From Castor canadensis (taxonomy: Eukaryota; Chordata; Mammalia; Rodentia; Castoridae), in NCBI RefSeq assembly GCF_047511655.1, contig NC_133399.1, positions 4,839,333 to 4,903,332 on the forward strand: a stretch of 64,000 nucleotides of DNA, given 5' to 3'. Positions 35,641 to 44,999 of this stretch are shown one piece after another. Under the pieces are notes generated by a model that was not told where the DNA came from, did not search any database, and worked only from the letters and a program-made list of their open reading frames with translations. The position numbers and the translations under genes are program-made. Within the stretch, counting starts at the first letter, position 1; each line of letters opens with the position of its first letter.

Positions 35641-35861
35641 AGCAGTCCTTGCCAATCAGGCTTCCTTTTTGGAGATATGTTTTAGTTTGTTGGCCCTCTG
35701 GACCCAGCGCCAGCCTCTTATCCTCACTGTGACCTTATTGCATACTCCTCCTGAAAATGGGACAAGTTTAAGCACAGAAGTCTAGAATCAATATTTTATG
35801 TAGAAAATTCAAACTGTCACTTAAGAAGGGGAGACTCAGGTAGCCTAGTACACAGGAAGTG

Positions 35862-35865
35862 GATG
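35862..35865. repeat. 4-bp TSD (GATG) of minus-strand provirus, left
   Basis: GATG precedes TGTTATGG here; GATG follows CTTCA at 44729-44732. Exact 4-bp duplication. Confidence 0.9.
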
Positions 35866-36343
35866 TGTTATGGCAGGGTAGTCAGAGGAGAAACCAAGCG
35901 ACACTCGGAGGAGTGGAGAACTCAGGTTTTTTTATTTTTACGCTAGCGGGCCCAGACATGTACCAGTGTCTGAGCCCTGAACAAAGGATTCACAAGATAT
36001 TTAAAAGGTAGTGTAGGGCATCAGGTTACAAAGATGTGCTCAGGTCATGGTGTCCTAACCAGTGAGTTAGATTGTTTAGGTTAATTGGGCTGGTAGTGAG
36101 CTAGGAACCTAGTGTTGTTTAGATAAGAAGAGCAGGGGAGGCCTGCTTTGGGAAGTTTATTTACAAGTGGAGACAAAGAAGGGCAGGAATGGGTGCTTAT
36201 CTGTGCTTGGTGCCTCTTATCTTGGTCCTGAGCTTTTGCAGGGCTCTAATGGGCAATTCCTCACAGCTCTGTCCGAGGTTACAGCTTTTAATTGACAGTT
36301 TACCATGTTTTACAACCCTGTTCCAGGGCTATCTTCTTCTTCA
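35866..36343 (-). repeat. 3' LTR of minus-strand provirus
   Basis: 478 bp with TG...CA ends on both strands. On the minus strand: U3 start TGAAGAAG; TATA-like TTTTAAATATC (about 35999-36009); AATAAA (about 35930-35936) shortly before the U5 end. Confidence 0.95.
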
Positions 36344-36355
36344 TTCCCCCCTTTT
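36344..36355 (-). promoter_or_regulatory. Polypurine tract
   Basis: Minus strand AAAAGGGGGGAA immediately upstream of the 3' LTR, the primer for plus-strand DNA; identical to 20699-20710. Confidence 0.9.
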
Positions 36356-36388
36356 GATGCTTTTTCCACTTTTGGATAAGCATCAACA

Positions 36389-37504
36389 CTAGACTTTAGA
36401 AATTCCATAGGATTCTTGTTGTCCCAAAGGCCTATATTGTGTCACTAAGAGCTGCAACTTTATCGCCTTCATCCGGGAGCTAATAAAGCGAATTATGGCA
36501 TTAAGAATGCATGGACCAAATATCAGTGCCAATAGAAGCATAAAGATAGGGCCAGATAATGGAACAAGCCACGATGCCCAGTTCCAGATATTGCTCCATC
36601 TGTTCCAGGAATTTGCTAATTCCTGCCTTCTACTTGTGACTTGGTCCTGCAATTGCTGGGCCATATCCCTGACTATTCCCGACTGATTTACATAAAAGCA
36701 ACATTCTTCGTTTAAGAAAAGGCAAAGCCCTCCCTTTTCGGCAGTGAGTAAGTCCAACCCTCTCCAGTTTTGGAGGACCACTGATGCTAGGGAGTCCAGT
36801 TGGTCCTGCATAGTTGTTATGGACTTTGCCACTTGCTCTATGTCACTTGTTAGCTCTGCGGATAACTGATTATAGTATGCGGCTGATGAAGCAATTCCTC
36901 CTATGCCTGTTCCTATCCCAGCTGTTATCCCCAGTCCAATCAATAAGGGTATAAATTGGATAGCTCTCTTTGACCGTGAGTGAGCTATTAAAGGCACAGG
37001 GAGGGTCTGATTATTGGGCACTATGTTTATTTGGGGGGTGAGGAATGCCAGTGTACAAATGTCCTTCCAGTTAGCTGGCAGGCACTGATAAGCAAAGGTC
37101 CCACAGACAAAAAAGATTCCCGGGCTGCTGCACCATAGCCGATCAACTGTACATCCATTGGCAGTAGCTGTACAGTTTTGAACTTGAGCGCATTGGTCAG
37201 CAGTCAGTTCCCCAACCGAATAGTATCCTTTTGAATTGTAGATACAACTGGGGGCTTTCTGGAATAGCTGTATATTTCTTACTCTGGGTTTTGTACTGGT
37301 AGAGTTGAGAGGAGCTTCATGCCCTCTCTGCTTGAGGAGGCTTACTGGGGTTGCTACATATTGGGAAGGACCCGAGGACATGAAAAGCCAGCAATCACCT
37401 GCCAATGGTGGGTTTGTAAAATTAAGGAGGCGGTGGGTTGCATTTAGCAGGTTGTACAGTTGAGGTTCCAGGTTAAGTTCCCCTGTCTCAGGGGGGAGCC
37501 TTAA
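36389..37504 (-). pseudogene. env: env: surface-subunit C-term and transmembrane subunit
   Basis: Open from the frame break near 37501 to a TAG at 36389-36391. Counting from the Leu codon at 37405: C5-W-L-F at the place of the surface CXXC motif (second Cys absent), N-glycosylation sequons, furin-type RSKR at 144-147, hydrophobic fusion peptide 148-170, heptad coiled coil about 176-215, the immunosuppressive region from LQNWRGLDLLTAEKGG (211-226) with C228-X6-C235-C236, a membrane anchor about 281-305 and a 33-residue tail. The transmembrane subunit mediates membrane fusion in this family. This subunit frame is intact, but the surface part upstream is in another frame, so no full Env is expected. 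Confidence 0.9.
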
Positions 37505-37995
37505 CGGGGACGTGGAGGTGGCAGATCAATGTCTTCTATAGGCTCGTATCCGCCTAGGTAATCACCTGTGGGTGGCCCTTCCAGCTTTGTGACTCTCCCC
37601 TTAGTGAAATGATGTGGAGGAGGGGTGGAAGGGTAAGGTGCCCAGATATGATGGGGTTTGTTCCCTCCCCCGGTCATTTCATCGTTCCATGCCTTTAGGG
37701 GGTCCCCGTTTTTCTTCCAGCAAACTGTCTGTCCTATAGTGCCCTTGTTCTTGCATGATCCAGTCAGACCCACCAGATTTCCTTTATAGTAAATCGTTCC
37801 TCCCCTGGTGCATTCAGAGATTGATATGCTGCACACAGGTGACAGATACTGATAAAAGGTGAAGGCATACCTCAGTTTTCCCTGGAAGGAGAGCGGCCTT
37901 ATGCAGGCTGAGCAGTCATCCTGGCCTCCCATTTGGACAACCTCAAAATGTATCAGAGTTAGAAGACAATAGCACACCAAAGACCTCACGCTCAA
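37501..37995 (-). pseudogene. env: env: surface-subunit N-terminal part
   Basis: An open frame with a hydrophobic leader (LVCYCLLTLIHFEVVQ), a cysteine-rich receptor-binding-type region (DDCSACIRPL; GSCKNKGTIGQTVCWKK) and a proline-rich end (PYPSTPPPHHF; LPPPRPR) closing in a TAA at 37501. There is no ATG upstream of the leader in this frame (a TAG lies just upstream). The first ATG follows the leader. The frame differs from that of the transmembrane part; the break lies in or just before the proline-rich stretch. Surface subunits of this family bind the cell receptor; this one is interrupted. Confidence 0.75.
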
Positions 37996-38009
37996 GGTTA
38001 GAATCTAGG

Positions 38010-38189
38010 CTACAGGCAACACCGGACAGCAGTTAGGCTCCCAACTATGAGGAGATAACAGAAAGCTAATAGTAACCTCTGGCCTAAGTTCCAATCCTGG
38101 GGAGCAGTGACAGCCAGTCCTAGAGCAAACAGTATAGCAACAACACTAATCAGCAGGATAGGGTATGGGTGACAGAAAAGGGGATGCAT
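38010..38189 (-). other. Small hydrophobic frame between pol and env
   Basis: From an ATG at 38189 it encodes 60 residues with a first hydrophobic segment (YPILLISVVAILFALGLAV) and a second (LLLAFCYLLIVGSLTAV), ending at a TAG 15 nt before the env leader frame. It could be the true env signal-peptide region displaced by a frame change, or a separate small ORF. I do not recognise it as a known accessory gene. Confidence 0.4.
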
Positions 38190-38277
38190 CTGTGTCCCGG
38201 TGGGCAAATCCTCAGGCTTCTGCTGTGCATTGACCAACCAGCTTCCGGGGTGTGGTGGGAGCAGGGCTGGAGGTCTC

Positions 38278-39795
38278 TCAGGCAGTGGTGCTCCGCTGCG
38301 ACGTCCTCTGGAGCCTTAATCTGAGGGGGTTAGTTGAATCTTGGACTGCCTGCCAGTTGTTGGGGTCCACCGGAGTGGCAGCCTTCTTTATCTGAGAGTG
38401 ATGAATCCAAGAAGTGAGACCTGTAACCTTAACAGCTGTAGGAGTTGCTAATATGACTAGGTGGGGACCTGTCCAACTAGGTTGGAGCGGTTCCTTTTTC
38501 CAATCCTTTACCCATACCATGTCTCCCGGTTGGTGGGGATGGGCCCAGTTACCCATAGGGATTGGGGCCCTTTCTAAAACTTCCCGGGAAATGTGACACA
38601 GGGTTGTTCCTAAGGCCTGGAGATGTTGAGACATGTCCAGACTCCCAATTTGCCTGAGGTCCCCCCTGAGCCTGTTTATTATGGGAGGGGGTCTGCCATA
38701 GAGAATCTCAAAGGGTGAGTATCCAGAGGGTCTAGGGGTACAGCGTGCCCTGAGCAGGGCTAAAGGTAGCATGTCTACCCAGGGAGATTGTGTCTCTTGG
38801 CAGAGTTTGGCTAAGGTAATCTTAAGGGTTCGATTCATGCGCTCTACTTTCCCTGAACTCTGGGGCCTGTACGCTGTATGGAGTTTCCACTTTATTTTTA
38901 AAATCTTGGCCAGGCTCTGAACTATTTCTGCCATGAAGGCTGGCCCATTATCTGACCCGATAGAAAGGGGAAGTCCGTATCTGGGGATAACTTCTCCTAA
39001 GAGAGCCTTTACTACCTCTCGTGCCTTCTCTGTGCGTGTGGGGTAAGCTTCAACCCATCCTGAGTAGGTGCAAACAAGGACCAGAAGGTACCGGTACCCT
39101 CGACAGGGCTTGACCTCTGTAAAGTCCACTTCTAAATCCTCAAAAGGCATGGTGCCTGTAGTTTGTATTCCAGGGCTTGGCTTAGGCTCTTGACTCGCAT
39201 TGTTTCGTGCACACGTGATGCATCTAGCACTCACTTGGGCGCACAGGGTGGGGAGCTTGGGAATGAAGTAGTATCTGTCCAATAGATTTTCCAGGGCCAT
39301 TTTCCCCAAGTGTGTTAGCTCATGCTGTTGTTTTACCAGAACGACTGCTACAGCACTGGGAACAAAGAGCCTCTGGTCAGGCAACTTCCACCAGCCCCCT
39401 TCCTCTTTCATTCCCTTTTCATCTTTTGCCCATTGTTCTTCCTCCTTGGTGTAGTTTGGGGAGGGAGGCAGTTCCGGAGCCAGCAGAAGCTTGGCGGTCT
39501 GCTTTGGCACTTCGGGGGAGCTCAGTTCTTCTGCTGCCCTTTTTGCTGCCTGATCCGCCAGGCGATTTCCTCTACTAACACAGTCCATGCCCCTTTGGTG
39601 GCCTCTACAGTGCATGACAGCCACTCGAGACAGTTCCCAGACTGCTTCTAGCAGTTGGAGAATTTCTTCGTTTTTAATTTCCTTTCCCCCTGCTGTCAGC
39701 AATCCTCTCTCTTTGTATATTGCCCCATGCACGTGCAAGGTGGCAAAGGCATACTTAGAGTCTGTATAGATGTTTACCCGTTTTCCCTTTGCATA
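38278..39795 (-). pseudogene. pol: pol: end of RNase H and integrase
   Basis: Open over 1.5 kb. The start continues RNase H (IYTDSKYAFATLHVHG; HCRGHQRGMDCVSRGNRLAD with the last acidic residue). From the Leu codon at 39738: integrase zinc-binding H139, H143, C173, C176; catalytic core D205 (VDFTEV), D263 (GSDNGPAF), E299 (GKVERMNRT); C-terminal DNA-binding region about 405-450 (GDMVWVKDWKKEPLQPSW). The DDE triad and HHCC are complete. The protein as read could not be made from the gag-pol message because of upstream stops in pol. Confidence 0.9.
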
Positions 39796-40849
39796 TCATA
39801 ATGCCTGAACCAATGCCCAAAGTTCTGCTCGTTGTGCAGACCAGCTTTGTGGTAGGGCTTCAGCCTGTATAACGTTGTCAGCAGTGGTGACTGCGAATCT
39901 GGCCTTTCGTCGTCCATTCTGGATGAAACTGCTTCCATCTGTGAAAAGTTCGAGCTCCGGATCTGAGAGGGGAAGATCCATCAGATCTGGCCTGCTAGAA
40001 TACACTTCATCCATCACTTCTTCGCAATCGTGATCTGGGAGCCCTTCCTCTGTTGGCAGGAAAGTGGCAGGATTTAATGTTCGTACAGTCTCTAGTCTGA
40101 CTCGTGGATTTTCACATAGTAATCCTTGGTAGTGGGCCATTCTGGAGCTGGTTAGCCATTTGTGGCCCTGTCCATTCATTAGAGCTATGACCGCATGAGG
40201 AACTTTGACATTAATGTCCTGTCCAAGAGTGAGCTTGTCAGCCTCCCTGATTAAGGTTACTGTGGCCGCCAGGTCCCGGAGGCATGGGGGCCACCCAGAG
40301 GCCACTGGGTCCAAGCGTTTTGACAGGTAAGCCACTGGACGTTGCCAGGGCCCCACCGTTTGGGTGAGGACCCCCAAAGCTGTGTGGTTTTTCTCACAGA
40401 CGAAGAGATTGAAAGATCGTTTTACGTCTGGCAGCCCTAATGCAGGGGCGCTGGTCAACAGCCTTTTTATTTCCTGGAAAGCCTTTTCTTGTTCGAATCC
40501 CCAGTTTAGAGGGTCTTTTCCTGAGCCTGCTGTGGCCTCATAAAGTGGCTTGGCCAGGTCTGAATATCCAGGTATCCATATGCGACAGAATCCTGCCGCT
40601 CCCAAGAATTCTCGGACCTCCTTCTTGGTCTTTGGCTGAGGGATGGAGCAGACAACCCGCTTCCTCTCCGGACCCAGGGCACGCTGTCCCTCTGAGATGA
40701 TGAATCCGAGGTATCGGACCTCTCATTGGCAAATTTGGGCCTTTTTCCAGGAGACTTTGTAGCCTGCCTCGGAGAGTCTGGCTAGCAGAGCCTTCGTCCC
40801 TTCCCAGCACCTCTCCCGGTCATGGCTTGCTAGGAGCAGATCGTCCAGT
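39796..40849 (-). pseudogene. pol: pol: RT thumb/connection and RNase H, with two stops
   Basis: Downstream of the frame break at the catalytic motif the frame runs with in-frame TGA codons at 40723-40725 and 39796-39798. It carries RT connection (FCRIWIPGYSDLAKPLYE) and the RNase H active site: Asp in LFTDGSSF, Glu in QRAELWAL. The second stop cuts RNase H between its Glu and the next catalytic Asp (YTDSKYAF, in the following entry). Confidence 0.88.
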
Positions 40850-41885
40850 ACTGAAGCAAAGTGCAACTTGGATTTTCTTCTGGGAACGTTGACAAATCCG
40901 CTGCTAGGGCTTCCCCGAACAGGGTAGGGGAGTTCTTGAAGCCTTGGGGAATTCTAGTCCAAGTCATTTGTGTTTTCCTTCCAGTATGGGGGTCTTCCCA
41001 TTCAAAAGCAAACAAGGGCTGACTAACTGGTGCCAAGCGAAGACAGAAAAAAGCGTCCTTTAGGTCCAAGCAGGTGAACCAGCTGGCTTGTGGTGATAGG
41101 AGACTCAGGAGAGTGTAGGGATTAGGGACTACTGAGTGCAGCGTGATAACAGCATTGTTGACTGCCCACAGGTCCTGGACAGGCCAGTAATCTCCTCCCC
41201 CTGCCTTCTTGACTGGCAACAGCAGGGTGTTCCATGGCGATTGGCAGTCGATTAATATTCCTGCATCCTTCAGCCGCGGTAGGTGGGTCTGAATTCCTAG
41301 GCGTGCTTCCCGTGGTATCGGATACTGCCTCTGTCTGACAGGGAGAGCCCCAGGCTTGAGTTCTACCATTACAGGTGCATGATAGCGAGCCAGGCCAGGA
41401 ACCCCGTTCTCAGCCCAGACATCAGGAAACTCCTCCAGCAGGCAGATGGGCTTCATCAGGCCCCCCTTTTCCTGGTGGTAGAGTTGCCATTCGTCTTCCG
41501 TGGGCATGGTCACTGCCATGATGAGGGCGTTTGGTCCCCTCACGGTGAGGTTTGCAGGCCCTCCCTGGTTGAAGGTGATTTGGGCTCCGAGCTTTGTTAG
41601 TAAGTCCCTTCCTAGCAGAGGAATTGGGCATTCTGGCAAATACAGGAACTCATGAGTCACCTCATGCCCTCCGAGTTGGCACATCCGGGGTCGGCAGAAC
41701 TGCCGGGCAGTCTGAGTGCCAGTGGCTCCAATTATTGTTGCTCTGCGCTGGGTGAGTGTGGCTACTGGCTTAGTGACCACGGAATGCTCCGCGCCTGAGT
41801 CCACCATGAAGATTATTGGTTGGCCCCCCACTTTCGTTTCGACCGTGGGCTCTCGGGGGCCTAGTAGTAGGGAGCCCGGTCTTTC
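40830..41885 (-). pseudogene. pol: pol: protease and RT fingers/palm
   Basis: Same frame as gag, continuing after the amber codon. Protease active site VDSGAEHSVV (about 41800) with DSG in place of the commoner DTG; the flap-side PLLGRDLLTKLGA motif follows. RT fingers/palm: QYPIPREARLGIQ, LDLKDAFFCLRL (first catalytic Asp) and RIPQGFKNSPTLFGEAL. The frame is lost at the YxDD catalytic motif (40850-40843): two Asp codons are in the neighbouring frame, and the gag-pol frame stops at 40830-40832. Protease looks intact; RT is cut in its active site. Confidence 0.9.
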
Positions 41886-41888
41886 CTA
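41822..41888 (-). promoter_or_regulatory. gag-pol readthrough site: UAG with pseudoknot
   Basis: Gag ends at TAG (41888-41886) and pol continues in frame. After an 8-nt purine-rich spacer (41885-41878), GGGCTC (41877-41872) can pair with GAGCCC (41852-41847), and GGCCCCC (41861-41855, in the loop) with GGGGGCC (41828-41822). This is the H-type pseudoknot layout that directs amber readthrough in murine leukaemia virus. The pairings are read directly; function is inferred. Confidence 0.75.
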
Positions 41889-43529
41889 GTCTGATCCAAT
41901 TCCTGCTAGGCCAATGAGATCTTGGGCCTCTGGTTCAGGCTGCCATCCTGTCTTCTTTCCCGGAGCAATCCTGTTAGGCTCCAATGTTGTCCTCTTGCGG
42001 CGGGGACATTCATTTTTCCAGTGACCAGTCTCCTTGCAGTAGGCACATTGGTCTCGCCGGAGTGGGGTTCTCCCATTGGATCTCCCCTTCCGTGGTGGAG
42101 CTGACTGCTGAGTTGGGTCTGGCCTCCCCAGTGCTGCAGCCAACCAGGACACCTTGGCTTTCATTCTTTTATCAACTTCCCATTTTTCTTCATTTTCCCG
42201 GTTTACAAAGACTTTGTTCGCCACTTCTAACAGCTGGGTGGCATTCATCCCAGTGAAACCTTCAAGTTTTTGAAGTTTTCTGCGAATGTCAGCATATGAT
42301 TGAGTCACAAATGCCGTATTGACCATTCGTTGGTTTTCTGCCGCTTCTGGGTCGAAGGGAGTATATATTCGGAAGGCCTCACAGAGTCTCTCATAAAAAT
42401 CAGTTGGGGTTTCCTCTGGCTTCTGGATAACTGCTGCAATTTTGGACATGTTTGTAAGTCTCTTAGCTCCAGCCCTAAGCCCGTGTAAGAGGGCAGCACG
42501 ATATTGAGTAAGGTCACCTCGTCCTTCTGCTGTATTGAAATCCCAAGTGGGTCGAGCATCAGGGACTGCCTCTCTTGCCCATGCTTCTGCATCTAGGGTT
42601 CCTGCTGGGGCTTGCCCTTGGAGCCAGCGGCGGGCCTCTGTCAGAATTCGCCGCCGTTCTTCTGTATTGAAAAATGTTAGGAGGATCTGCCGGCAGTCAT
42701 CCCAAGTGGGTTGATGGGTCTGGAATATGGATTGTAGGAGATCAACCATAGCCTGAGGTTTTTCTGAATATGACGGTGTATGATTCCTCCAATTTAGGAG
42801 GTCAGTCGAACTGAAGGGCTGGTAATAAAGGATTGAGCATCCAAGCTGGACCGTGCCATTAGCATCAACCTGCTGGGGCCCTTGCATCTCACGGAGAGGC
42901 ATCTGTAAGGCCCTGGCTTGAGGGGCTGGTGCCTGAGATGAGCGAAGGCGGCGGCTCAGGGGCTGTGGACACAGACTCCAAGCTGGGGACGGTTGTGGGA
43001 CATCATTGGGACTAGGAGGCTGTTGGCGGGGCAGAGAAAGGCTCACTGAAGGTGGCGGGCTGTCTGGAAAAGGTGGCACTGGCTGCTCTGATGGTGGGGG
43101 TGCTCTGGGAATGTATGGCGGGGGCACCAGCAGCTCATCTTCTGGATCCTCTTGCAGAACAGGTTTGGTCACACTCTGGTCTTTAGGCTTTATTGCCTGG
43201 GCCACAAAAACTCTGCTCTGTCCCTTTCTATTAGCACAGAATCGGATCCAGGAGGGCATGGTTTGAGCCACCTGGAGCCAGGAGTCAATATATGGAAACT
43301 GGTCGGGGTACCCAGGGTTTCCTATTACAATCTGATAAATGGCTCTGACCGTAGGCAAATCTAGAATGCCTTCAGGGGGCCAGTTGACCCCAAAAGTGGG
43401 CCATTCTGACTCTCACAGTGTGCACAGCCTTCCAGGAGACATTTTAATCCCATAATCCCCTGCGAATCCCTTTTTAAAATGTTTAAGCATGCACTCCAGG
43501 ACTGTAGGTTTTGAAGAACCTCCACCCAT
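41886..43529 (-). pseudogene. gag: gag polyprotein with one premature stop
   Basis: Starts at an ATG (43529-43527) in a strong context (GCCATGG) encoding MGGGSSKPT, an N-myristoylation signal for the matrix protein. A TGA at 43413-43415 interrupts the frame in matrix after about 38 codons. Beyond it the frame is open for over 500 codons: matrix remainder (WPTFGVNWPPEG is readable), proline-rich PPPY late-domain motif (about 43116), capsid (RILTEARRWLQGQ; ETPTDFYERLCEAFRIYTPF) and nucleocapsid with a single CCHC knuckle CAYCKETGHWKNEC (about 42047-42006). Gag assembles the particle. One knuckle is typical of gammaretroviruses. It ends at the readthrough TAG. Confidence 0.93.
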
Positions 43530-43680
43530 GGCAATTAAAGTATGTCCTATTTCCACCCTATGTATTCCCCCCTGTGTCGGTGGCACAAAGATGAACAAGG
43601 GTGGGTGCCCCTTCAAGGGAAGGGACCAATCAGATGTCTGTCTGGCCGCGTCCCGAAGGAACTTCGGTGCCTCTTAGCAT
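43530..43680 (-). other. In-frame N-terminal extension upstream of gag
   Basis: The gag frame stays open for about 50 codons upstream of the gag ATG, back to a TAA near 43677, and includes a hydrophobic PPLFIFVPPTQGG stretch. It has no ATG. Murine leukaemia virus makes a glycosylated Gag from an upstream CUG; no comparable start is clear here. Confidence 0.3.
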
Positions 43681-44229
43681 TAATGGCAGGATCAGCCTTG
43701 TGACTCTGGATCGGGGGATGCCCCCGACGCCGCCCTGAGCCATATGAGGTTCACCACGGTACCGCAGAACAGACCCACTCGGACCCCATAGCTTTTCAGC
43801 TGTGGGGCCACAAACTCGAGCCTGAAGCGAGGACGAATCAGGCCACTCACTCACTCACACATTCACTCCGAAGTTATTACAGTTTTCCTTCCCCCCTTCT
43901 TGGAGGATTCCCTGAACTGTGGAACTCCTCTCGGAGGTTCCTGGGAGTGGATCAAGCTCCCCTTCCGTCCAGTGGGACGGGACCTGACTTAGGACTGATT
44001 TCCCGGGGTTGATGCTTACCGAGTCCAGACGAGGCTGCCAGATGAGTTGGTCCACTTCTCTTTGGAGTCCAAGCCAGGCCAAGACTGCTCAGAGAGATGG
44101 AGTGCCACTGGGCCGAAGGAGGACCCGGAATACCATCGGGTGGAGCGCCACCTCGTTCAGTCCTGTGTCCCTCCCTACTCCAACGCAGCCCAGCTGCCAG
44201 CTGGTGGCACAAAGGGCCAGTCGTTTGGA
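43681..44229 (-). other. 5' leader of the provirus (packaging-signal region)
   Basis: About 700 nt in all between the primer site and the gag ATG, GC-rich, without a long frame. By position it should hold the splice donor and packaging signal; I cannot pinpoint either. Confidence 0.5.
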
Positions 44230-44247
44230 ATCTCGCTGGGGCCTCCA
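44230..44247 (-). promoter_or_regulatory. Primer-binding site, tRNA-Thr(UGU)
   Basis: Minus strand TGGAGGCCCCAGCGAGAT, three bases after the 5' LTR. The first 17 bases match the complement of the 3' end of mammalian tRNA-Thr(UGU) as I recall it. Confidence 0.85.
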
Positions 44248-44250
44248 AGA

Positions 44251-44728
44251 TGTTATGGCAGGGTAGTCAGAGGAGAAACCAAGTGACACTCAGAAGAGTG
44301 GAGAACTCAGGTTTTTTTATTTTTACGCTAGCGGGCCCAGACGTGTACCAGTGTCTGAGCCCTGAACAAAGGATTCACAAGATATTTAAAAGGTAGTGTA
44401 GGGCATCAGGTTACAAAGATGTGCTCAGGTCATGGTGTCCTAACCAGTGAGTTAGATTGTTTAGGTTAATTGGGCTGGTAGTGAGCTAGGAACCTAGTGT
44501 TGTTTAGATAAGAAGAGCAGGGGAGGCCTGCTTTGGGAAGTTTATTTACAAGTGGAGACAAAGAAGGGCAGGAATGGGTGCTTATCTGTGCTTGGTGCCT
44601 CTTATCTTGGTCCTGAGCTTTTGCAGGGCTCTAATGGGCAATTCCTCACAGCTCTGTCCGAGGTTACAGCTTTTAATTGACAGTTTACCATGTTTTACAA
44701 CCCTGTTCCAGGGCTATCTTCCTCTTCA
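44251..44728 (-). repeat. 5' LTR of minus-strand provirus
   Basis: 478 bp. Differs from the 3' LTR at 44284, 44292, 44295, 44343 and 44722 (partners 35899, 35907, 35910, 35958, 36337). Three of the five are CpG changes. Confidence 0.95.
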
Positions 44729-44732
44729 GATG
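44729..44732. repeat. 4-bp TSD (GATG) of minus-strand provirus, right
   Basis: Matches 35862-35865. Confidence 0.9.
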
Positions 44733-44894
44733 TAGGGGTGATACTCTGGAAACTGGAATGAAGTAGATAGCCAGTGCTTTCTCACACCTCATGTTTTAGT
44801 CTAACCATTTGCACCCAAGAAAATAAAAATACATGGCCAAAAAAGTAATATACTTATGTCATGTATGGATCCCACCTGCAAAAGAACCAGATAA

Positions 44895-44995
44895 AATAGA
44901 TAGGAGGTATGGTTCAAGCAGTTGAGCACCAGCTCTGTAAATGCAAGGCTGTCAGTTCAAACTTCAGTCTCCAAAAATAAAACAAGGAAACAAAG
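44895..44995 (+). repeat. tRNA-like SINE before module F
   Basis: 'tatggttcaagcagttgagcacc...gttcaaacttcag' with A-rich tail; orthologous in position to the SINE at 34435. Confidence 0.65.
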
Positions 44996-44999
44996 AAAA

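Larger units (their letters stand above)
35866..44728 (-). mobile_element. Young, nearly complete gammaretrovirus-like provirus (family A)
   Basis: 8863 bp in the order (minus strand) LTR, tRNA-Thr primer site, gag, UAG, pol (protease, RT, RNase H, integrase), env, polypurine tract, LTR, within a 4-bp TSD. The LTRs are both 478 bp and differ at 5 positions (about 1.05 percent). Gag and pol share a frame across an amber stop, and env has a CX6CC transmembrane subunit; both place it with gammaretroviruses and their ERV relatives. Coding lesions in gag, pol and env are listed in the separate entries. I judge it unable to encode a full set of proteins. Confidence 0.95.

Noticed and set aside
35866..44728. 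Provirus able to encode infectious virus
   Set aside because: In-frame stop in gag, frame break at the RT active site, two more pol stops and a split env are all directly visible.
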